DNA from: Hydrogenothermaceae bacterium
Lineage (GTDB): Bacteria; Aquificota; Aquificia; Aquificales; Hydrogenothermaceae
Assembly (NCBI GenBank): GCA_026985705.1
Contig: JALSPY010000288.1
Coordinates: 1-6,918 of the forward strand
Direction: 5' to 3'
Length of the DNA stretch: 6,918 nt
This document shows positions 1 to 4,571 of this stretch, piece by piece. The stretch's first letter is position 1. Every line of letters begins with the position of its first letter. The translations under genes and the position numbers were made by a program. Below the pieces are notes generated by a model. The model searched no databases. It worked only from the letters and a program-made list of their open reading frames with translations, and was not told the origin of the DNA.

Positions 1-87
1 GTTTATTCTAAATCTAATCAGAATTACATAGAGAGCTTTAGTCTTTGCTAGATGAAACTCCCTATTTACTTGTTAACTAAATAATAA
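1..87. other. Unassigned AT-rich sequence at window edge
   Basis: No gene, RNA or repeat can be supported here. Reading from base 1, one forward frame stays open for 16 codons before a TAG at 49-51, and another ends at a TAG at 29-31. Either could be the tail of a gene outside the window, but neither has recognisable residues. The stretch lies just beyond the proposed left end of the transposase remnant, so it may be old flanking DNA. Confidence 0.4.
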
Positions 88-104
88 ACCCTAATTTCTA
101 ATTT
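88..104. repeat. Possible outer end (inverted repeat) of the dead IS
   Basis: The + strand reads ACCCTAATTTCTAATTT here, 5 bases outside the transposase remnant's final stop codon. Terminal repeats of IS982-type elements are remembered to begin with AC, often ACCC, so the position and first bases fit a left terminus. The matching right-hand copy (ending in GGGT on the + strand) is not found between 324 and 471, in line with loss of that half of the element. The sequence also contains CTAATTT twice in tandem (91-97, 98-104), which may be chance in such AT-rich DNA. Confidence 0.25.
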
Positions 105-315
105 AAACCTTAAAAATAATTTTTAAACTGTAAAGCTAAAATAAAAAAGTGAATTTAAGTAAAAAAACCTTCCAAAGAAACGGCCTTAATATTCTCAATT
201 CCTATATACTTTAATCTGCTAAATGTTGTCTCTATTTTTTTCTTGAGTTTTTTCAAAAAAAATTTTTCTATGCTTATTATGAATTTTTACCTTATTTATT
301 GCCTCTAACTCTTCA

Positions 316-331
316 ATATTCATATATTCAT
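316..331. repeat. 8-bp tandem duplication breaking the transposase frame
   Basis: ATATTCAT occurs twice back to back (316-323 and 324-331). On the - strand this is ATGAATAT twice, encoding Met-Asn-Ile in two different frames. Deleting one copy joins SKMN to IEELEAINK in a single frame, so this duplication is the simplest explanation for the first frameshift in the remnant. Confidence 0.6.
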
Positions 332-348
332 TTTACTCTGCTTATAAT
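319..348 (+). promoter_or_regulatory. Candidate sigma-70-type promoter for serA operon
   Basis: A perfect TATAAT lies at 343-348. TTCATA at 319-324 matches four of six bases of the -35 consensus with an 18-base spacer. Transcription would start near 355, inside the 24-bp tandem repeat, giving a 5' leader of roughly 115 bases. A second, weaker option is TACAAT at 434-439 with a poor -35 (TTACTA, 411-416). In DNA this AT-rich, such matches arise easily by chance. Confidence 0.3.
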
Positions 349-351
349 ATG

Positions 352-399
352 AATAAATATCTAAAATAATCCAGAAATAAATATCTAAAATAATCCAGA
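352..399. repeat. Perfect 24-bp tandem duplication upstream of serA
   Basis: Positions 352-375 and 376-399 are identical over all 24 bases. Each copy contains ATCTAAAATAATCCAG. A short partial match (ATAAATA, 399-405) follows. On the - strand each copy is exactly eight codons (FWIILDIY) in the transposase remnant's frame, so it may be a slippage duplication within that remnant. Its place 73 bases before the serA start also allows a role as a paired regulator site, but nothing in the sequence proves that. Confidence 0.85.
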
Positions 400-458
400 T
401 AAATACAATTTTACTAAAGTTATTCTGTTAATATACAATAATTTAATAAAAATCATTC

Positions 459-463
459 GGAGG
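459..463 (+). promoter_or_regulatory. serA ribosome binding site fixing a TTG start
   Basis: GGAGG sits 8 bases before TTG at 472-474. No ATG or GTG at a proper distance competes, and the protein begins MYKVLITDHI, the normal start of SerA's first beta strand. The TTG start is therefore well supported. TTG usually initiates less efficiently than ATG. Confidence 0.8.
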
Positions 464-471
464 AAATTTAG

Positions 472-2061
472 TTGTATAAAGTCCTTATAACTGACCATAT
501 TTCAGATGTTGGAATAAATATCCTAAATAGTGATGAAAATATAGAGGTTGATTATCAACCGGAAATAAAATGGGAAGAACTTTTAAAAATAATAAAAGAT
601 TATGACGCTATAATAACAAGAAGTAGAACACCGGTAAATAAAGAGCTTTTAGATAGAGCTGAAAAACTGAAAGTAGTTGGTAGAGCTGGTGTTGGAGTTG
701 ATAATGTAGATTTAGAAGAAGCATCTAGAAGGGGAATTCTTGTTGTAAATGCTCCCGGTGCAAACACAATAGCAGCAGCAGAACTCACTATGTCCCATAT
801 GTATACAATTCTAAGAAAATTACATCTAGCCCATGAAGATATGTTAAAGGGAAACTGGAATAGAAAAAAATTTATGGGAGAGGAGTTAGACGGTAAAACT
901 GTTGGAATAGTTGGACTTGGAAATGTGGGCTCACAGGTCGCAATAAGATGTAAAGCTTCCGGTGCAAAAGTTATAGCATACGACCCATATATTCCAAGGG
1001 AAAAGGGGGACAGACTTGGAGTTGAGTTAGTAGATACATTAGAGGAATTAATTAAAAGGTCAGACATTATCACTTTACACTGTCCATTAACGGAAGAAAC
1101 TAAAGGAATGATTGGTGCTAAAGAGTTTGAACTCATGAAAGATGGAGTTTATTTTGTTAACTGTGCCAGAGGTGGTATAGTTGATGAAGATGCTATGTAT
1201 GAGTATATGAAAAAGGGAAAGTTTGCAGGTATTGGTTTAGACGTTTTTGGGAAAGAGCCTCCTGATGATAGGATAAGAAGAATTTTTGAGTTTCCAAATA
1301 TAAGTCTATCTCCACATATAGGGGCTAACACTTATGAATCCCAAGAAAAAGTCGCAAAGAAGATAGCAGAACAGGTTTTAGCAGCTCTAAAAGGTGAATT
1401 TGTAGAGGCGGCAGTTAATGCTCCATTTACAATCACAGAAGGATTTAAAAATATTTACGCTTACTTAGAGCTCTCTGAGAAGCTAGGAGCATTCCTATCC
1501 CAGTATGCAGGAGGAAACTTTAAAGAGATAACCGTAGAGGTTAGAGGTTCAATATCTGAGCATATAAAACCTATAGTTGCATACTTTTTAAAAGGATTTC
1601 TATCCCCAATTTTAGATAGACCTGTTAACATCATAAATGCCCCATTTTTAGCGAAGGAGAGAGGAATAGAAGTTATAGAAACTATTAGAGAAGAAGGATT
1701 AAACTTTAAAGAGTTTATAATGATTACTGCAAAAGATAAAGATAGAGAATATATAGTTGGTGGAACTGCTTTATATGGAAAAATTCCTAAAATAATGTAT
1801 ATAGACAAATACTGGATAGATATTGACCCAGAGGGAGTAATACTTATGTTAAGAAACAGAGATGTTCCCGGTGTTATAGCAAAATTAGGAGATATATTAG
1901 CTAAAAATAATATAAATATAGCAGGTTTTAGGTTAGGAAGAATAAGAAAGGGAGATATTGCTTTGGGAGCTTTACAGTTAGACGATAGAGTAAATGAGGA
2001 TATAATAAAGGATATTTTAAATATTCCTGAAATATTGGAAGCTAAAGAAATTATTTTATAA
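472..2061 (+). CDS. serA: D-3-phosphoglycerate dehydrogenase (long form, ASB and ACT domains)
   Basis: Catalyses NAD-dependent oxidation of 3-phosphoglycerate to 3-phosphohydroxypyruvate, the first step of phosphorylated serine synthesis in the cytoplasm. The 529 residues match the usual long-form length. Visible domains are an N-terminal substrate-binding half (1 to about 100, with GRAGVGVDNVD at 70-80), a Rossmann NAD domain (GLGNVG at 148-153, with D171 after the second strand as the expected ribose-binding acid), return of the substrate domain from about 290, an allosteric substrate-binding domain (about 316-450), and a C-terminal ACT domain (about 455-529, starting GVILMLRNRDVPGVIAKLGD). 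The catalytic set is in place: R233 in CARGGIVDE, E262 in GKEPP, H282 in SPHIG. In this family the ACT domain commonly mediates serine feedback; whether it does so here is inference. Start is TTG with a GGAGG 8 bases upstream. It heads the run and is followed after 68 bases by thrC. Nothing appears broken. Confidence 0.96.
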   Translation: MYKVLITDHISDVGINILNSDENIEVDYQPEIKWEELLKIIKDYDAIITRSRTPVNKELLDRAEKLKVVGRAGVGVDNVDLEEASRRGILVVNAPGANTIAAAELTMSHMYTILRKLHLAHEDMLKGNWNRKKFMGEELDGKTVGIVGLGNVGSQVAIRCKASGAKVIAYDPYIPREKGDRLGVELVDTLEELIKRSDIITLHCPLTEETKGMIGAKEFELMKDGVYFVNCARGGIVDEDAMYEYMKKGKFAGIGLDVFGKEPPDDRIRRIFEFPNISLSPHIGANTYESQEKVAKKIAEQVLAALKGEFVEAAVNAPFTITEGFKNIYAYLELSEKLGAFLSQYAGGNFKEITVEVRGSISEHIKPIVAYFLKGFLSPILDRPVNIINAPFLAKERGIEVIETIREEGLNFKEFIMITAKDKDREYIVGGTALYGKIPKIMYIDKYWIDIDPEGVILMLRNRDVPGVIAKLGDILAKNNINIAGFRLGRIRKGDIALGALQLDDRVNEDIIKDILNIPEILEAKEIIL

Positions 2062-2088
2062 ATTATTTCATTTTTTTCTTTTTTCTTT
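2047..2088 (+). terminator. Possible weak intrinsic terminator or pause between serA and thrC
   Basis: GAAATTATTT (2047-2056) pairs with AAATTATTTC (2060-2069) over ten positions with one T-T mismatch and a three-base loop. One base later, an 18-base pyrimidine run (2071-2088) of T with two C's follows. The shape is that of an intrinsic terminator, but the stem is almost all A-T and overlaps the serA stop codon, so it would be weak in a thermophile. It may only reduce read-through into thrC. Confidence 0.3.
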
Positions 2089-2129
2089 AAGTTTTACTGA
2101 ATATACTAATTTTGGAGGGTATAAAATAA

Positions 2130-3368
2130 ATGGCAAAAGTAAAATGTTTAAAATGTAAAGAGTGTGGTAGAGAGTATCCAATAGAGCCTATACATGTATG
2201 TGAATTTTGTTTTGGACCTTTAGAGATAGAATATGATTATGATTACATAAAAGAAAATATATCCAAAGAAAAAATTGAAAATGGACCAGCCAGTCTGTGG
2301 AGATATATAGATTTATTACCTGTAGACAATCCAACTGTTGGTTTAACATCAGGTTTTACACCATTAAAGAAAGCAGAAAATTTAGGTAAACTGTTAGGTC
2401 TAAAGAATTTATATATAAAAGATGATAGTGTTAATCATCCAACACTTTCATTTAAAGACAGAGTTGTAGCTGTAGCTCTATCTAAAGCTAAAGAATTTGG
2501 ATTTGATACTGCCGCTTGTGCCTCAACAGGAAACTTAGCTAACTCTGTCTCTGCAAACGCTGCATCATCAAATATGAAATGTTATGTTTTCATCCCTGCA
2601 AATTTGGAAACAAACAAAATCATAGGCTCTCTAGTATTTAACCCAACTGTTGTTGCTGTTGAAGGGAACTATGATGATGTGAATAGACTTTCATCTGAAA
2701 TTGCCAATGAGTTTGGTTGGGCATTCGTTAATATAAATGTTAGACCTTTCTACTCTGAAGGTTCAAAAACTTTAGCTTTTGAGGTAGCCGAACAGTTAGG
2801 TTGGAAGGCACCAGATGCAGTTGTTGCTCCTTTAGCTTCAGGCTCCCTATACACTAAAATATGGAAAGGATTTAATGAGCTAAATACCGTTGGTTTAATA
2901 AACGATAATCCTCCTAGAATGTATGGAGCCCAGGCTGAAGGTTGTAGCCCAATATATAAAGCTTACAAGGAAGGTAGAGACTGGATTATTCCAGAAAAAC
3001 CAAACACAATAGCTAAATCCATAGCTATAGGAAATCCAGCTGATGGACCTTATGCTGTAAAAGTTGCAAAAGAAAGTAATGGAGTTATAGAGATAGCTAC
3101 AGATGAAGAGATTTTAGAGGGAATTAAACTTTTAGCTAAAACGGAAGGTATATTTACCGAAACTGCAGGTGGAACAACAATAGCAGTTTTAAAGAAACTT
3201 GCAGAACAGAATGTATTTGACCCAGATGAAACAGTTGTTGTATACATTACCGGCAATGGTTATAAAACTATGGAAGTTTTAGAAGGACAACTACAAAAAC
3301 CAATCCATATAAAACCATCACTCAAAGAGTTTAAAGAAAAAGTTATAAATCAACCTGTGAAAAAATAA
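2130..3368 (+). CDS. thrC: Threonine synthase with N-terminal zinc ribbon
   Basis: PLP enzyme converting O-phosphohomoserine to threonine and phosphate, the last step of threonine synthesis. The 412 residues begin with a putative zinc ribbon: C6, C9 and C12, then C24 and C27, ending in GPLE, as in the archaeal/actinobacterial-like ThrC group. The fold-type II catalytic core follows: GFTPL at 75-79, the Schiff-base lysine K109 in HPTLSFKDR, STGN at 132-135 (cofactor pocket), a phosphate-binding-type loop ASGS at 236-239, TETAGGTT near 343-350, and TGNG at 374-377. ATG start with GGAGGG (2114-2119) 10 bases upstream. The sulfur-carrier-like gene follows after only 21 bases, so the two are surely co-transcribed. 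Given that neighbour, a side or alternative role in sulfur transfer (replacing phosphate on a phospho-amino acid with a thiocarboxylate sulfur) is possible but unproven. Threonine synthase is the default call. Confidence 0.9.
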   Translation: MAKVKCLKCKECGREYPIEPIHVCEFCFGPLEIEYDYDYIKENISKEKIENGPASLWRYIDLLPVDNPTVGLTSGFTPLKKAENLGKLLGLKNLYIKDDSVNHPTLSFKDRVVAVALSKAKEFGFDTAACASTGNLANSVSANAASSNMKCYVFIPANLETNKIIGSLVFNPTVVAVEGNYDDVNRLSSEIANEFGWAFVNINVRPFYSEGSKTLAFEVAEQLGWKAPDAVVAPLASGSLYTKIWKGFNELNTVGLINDNPPRMYGAQAEGCSPIYKAYKEGRDWIIPEKPNTIAKSIAIGNPADGPYAVKVAKESNGVIEIATDEEILEGIKLLAKTEGIFTETAGGTTIAVLKKLAEQNVFDPDETVVVYITGNGYKTMEVLEGQLQKPIHIKPSLKEFKEKVINQPVKK

Positions 3369-3389
3369 ATTTAAGGAGGTATATAAATA

Positions 3390-3671
3390 ATGGCTATTAC
3401 AGTTAGAATACCAACTGCTCTAAGAAGACTTACCCAAGGACAAGGGGAAATACAGATAGAAGCATCTTCAATAGGTGAGTTAATAGAAAAGTTAGAAGAA
3501 GAGTTTCCGGGGATAAAGGAAAGATTAGTTGAGCCTAACGGTGAAATAAGAAAGTTTGTTAATTTCTTTGTAAATGACGAAGATATAAGATTTTTAAATG
3601 GAAAGGATACACAATTAAAAGATGGAGATGTCGTGTCTATAATACCTGCTATAGCTGGAGGCTCCTTCTAG
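3390..3671 (+). CDS. MoaD/ThiS/CysO-like ubiquitin-fold sulfur carrier ending GG-SF
   Basis: A 93-residue beta-grasp protein. MoaD, ThiS and CysO relatives are adenylated at a C-terminal Gly-Gly by a MoeB/ThiF-type enzyme, converted to a thiocarboxylate, and donate sulfur to a cofactor or amino acid. Seen here: the strand start ITVRIPTALRRLT (3-15), an acidic helix SIGELIEKLEEEF (27-39), a FVNFFVNDEDIRFL segment (56-69), and LKDGDVVSIIPAIAGG (76-91). The VNDEDIR segment and the PA-x-AGG ending recall mycobacterial CysO more than MoaD. Two residues, Ser92 and Phe93, follow Gly-Gly, so the glycines are not free. QbsE of Pseudomonas carries an analogous two-residue cap removed by a JAMM peptidase. 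No activating enzyme or peptidase lies in this window. ATG start with AAGGAGGT (3373-3380) 9 bases upstream. It lies 21 bases after thrC. The exact sulfur acceptor is unknown. Confidence 0.85.
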   Translation: MAITVRIPTALRRLTQGQGEIQIEASSIGELIEKLEEEFPGIKERLVEPNGEIRKFVNFFVNDEDIRFLNGKDTQLKDGDVVSIIPAIAGGSF

Positions 3672-3683
3672 AGAGCTTTCAGC
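3654..3683 (+). promoter_or_regulatory. RNA hairpin enclosing the carrier gene's stop codon
   Basis: GCTGGAGGCTC (3654-3664) pairs with GAGCTTTCAGC (3673-3683) over 11 continuous positions, nine Watson-Crick and two G-U, around an 8-base loop (3665-3672). The UAG stop (3669-3671) is in the loop, and the 5' arm includes the Gly-Gly codons. No U tract follows, so it is not an intrinsic terminator. A translating or terminating ribosome would melt it. It lies 15 bases before the start of the next gene, which has no clear ribosome site of its own, so a role in coupling or mRNA processing is plausible. Confidence 0.45.
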
Positions 3684-3698
3684 AATACTCAAAAAATA

Positions 3699-4556
3699 AT
3701 GATAGAAAAAATAAAAGCTTATTCAGATTTAATTAAACTTTCCCATACAATTTTTGCATTGCCATTTGTTTTATCCGCAGCTCTGATAGTAGAGAGAGGT
3801 TTACCATCTTTAGATAAACTTATTTGGATTTTAATTGCAGTTATATCAGGAAGAACTGCAGGAATGGCGTTCAACAGATTTTTTGATTTACCTTTTGATA
3901 AACTGAACCCAAGGGCTAAAAACTGGGCATCTGTAAAAGGTTTAGTGAAACCTTTTGAAATATTAATACTAGCAATAGTATCTTCAGTAATTCTCATAAT
4001 TTCAGCATATCAATTAAATAAACTTGCATTTTATTTATCACCTGTAGCTTTATTTTTACTTATCTTATATCCGTTGGGAAAGAGATTTACTAATTTTGTT
4101 CATCTTTTATTAGGAGCTGTTTACTTTATAATACCTATAGCTGTTGAGGTTGCATTAAAAGGGGAAATATCTCTATCTACAGTATTCCTAGGTTTAGGAA
4201 TGGCTTTCTGGGTAGCTGGCTTTGATATATTTTATGCCTTACAGGATATTGAGTTTGATAGAAAGGTTGGTCTACACTCTATACCTGCGAAGTTCGGTAT
4301 AAAAAAAGCGATTTTCTTTTCAAGAATATTCCACACACTAACATTTATATTTTTGATTTTAACAGGAATTTACGGAAGTCTAGGAATTGTATATTATATA
4401 GGATTAATTATATTAACAGTATTCTTAATATATGAACATAATTTAATAAAAGAAAATGATTTATCAAAGATTAACACAGCATTTTTTACAGTTAACGGTT
4501 TTATAAGCATTCTATATATGATTTTCGTAGCTTTAGATATTTTTATAAAAATTTAA
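3699..4556 (+). CDS. ubiA: UbiA-family prenyltransferase, probably for menaquinone (MqnP-like)
   Basis: Integral membrane enzyme attaching a polyprenyl chain to an aromatic ring during quinone synthesis. The 285 residues show about nine hydrophobic segments (roughly 15-30, 41-57, 87-105, 109-126, 133-150, 160-181, 205-225, 227-247, 259-280). Both Mg-diphosphate motifs are present: NRFFDLPFD at 59-67 (N59, D63, D67) and DIFYALQDIEFD at 176-187 (D176, D183, D187), followed by GLHSIPAKFG. The GMAFNR and DIFYALQD-EFDRK-GLHSIP signatures resemble the UbiA subfamily found with the futalosine menaquinone route, where it is called MqnP, rather than E. coli 4-hydroxybenzoate UbiA. That substrate assignment is inference; 4-hydroxybenzoate is the traditional label. 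ATG at 3699 is the only sensible start: the frame is closed 27 bases upstream by the preceding gene's own TAG. No Shine-Dalgarno sequence is seen, suggesting translation by coupling or re-initiation. mnmE follows after 15 bases. Confidence 0.87.
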   Translation: MIEKIKAYSDLIKLSHTIFALPFVLSAALIVERGLPSLDKLIWILIAVISGRTAGMAFNRFFDLPFDKLNPRAKNWASVKGLVKPFEILILAIVSSVILIISAYQLNKLAFYLSPVALFLLILYPLGKRFTNFVHLLLGAVYFIIPIAVEVALKGEISLSTVFLGLGMAFWVAGFDIFYALQDIEFDRKVGLHSIPAKFGIKKAIFFSRIFHTLTFIFLILTGIYGSLGIVYYIGLIILTVFLIYEHNLIKENDLSKINTAFFTVNGFISILYMIFVALDIFIKI

Positions 4557-4571
4557 AGAGACAATAGAAAG

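Larger units (their letters stand above)
110..399 (-). pseudogene. Degraded IS982-like DDE transposase, C-terminal remnant
   Basis: Seen in the sequence: the - strand reads as one protein across two frames. One frame (about 399 down to 324) gives an Ile/Leu/Tyr-rich stretch ending SYYKQSKMNI. A second frame (323 to about 241) gives MNIEELEAINKVKIHNKH and then RKIFFEKTQ. The first frame resumes (about 241 to 110) with KIETTFSRL, then IENIKAVSLEGFFT, a TAA at 155-157, and IHFFILALQFKNYF before a TAA at 110-112. The IETTFS motif followed by an AV-x-EGF motif and a hydrophobic tail matches, from memory, the end of IS982-type transposases, where the Glu of IETTFS is the last DDE acidic residue. 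Lesions visible: an 8-bp duplication (316-323 and 324-331) whose removal restores the frame, a one-base slip in a run of seven A's (T's at 235-241 on the + strand), and a TAA where Lys is expected. Roughly the first two thirds of a normal transposase of about 290 residues is missing. The gene is non-functional. Family assignment is moderately sure; another DDE family is possible. Confidence 0.55.

Noticed and set aside
1..51. Tail of a gene entering from the left edge (16 codons then TAG)
   Set aside because: Too short to recognise, and a competing frame is equally plausible. Recorded only as unassigned sequence.
1..60. Possible CRISPR repeat, because the window begins GTTT and ATGAAAC occurs at 52-58
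   Set aside because: No unit recurs at spacer-like intervals, so there is no array evidence. The resemblance to repeat ends is superficial.
110..126. Palindrome TTAAAAA-TAA-TTTTTAA as a terminator
   Set aside because: It is A-T only with seven pairs, made of codons at the end of the dead transposase, and has no following U tract beyond its own arm.
241..266. Runs of T and A as a bidirectional terminator
   Set aside because: They are homopolymer runs encoding Lys and Phe in the transposase remnant, with no stable stem.
434..439. TACAAT as serA promoter -10
   Set aside because: The matching -35 (TTACTA at 411-416) is poor. It is kept only as an alternative to the TATAAT at 343-348.
600..1136. 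Long open - strand frame opposite serA
   Set aside because: It lies fully inside an intact, well-conserved gene, has no family resemblance, and is an antisense shadow of serA codon use. The shorter antisense frames at 1149-1331, 1461-1808, 3050-3256, 3719-3997 and 4721-5020 are rejected for the same reason.
2102..2107. TATACT as a separate thrC promoter
   Set aside because: No -35 element exists in the pyrimidine tract upstream, and the start point would fall on the ribosome site itself.
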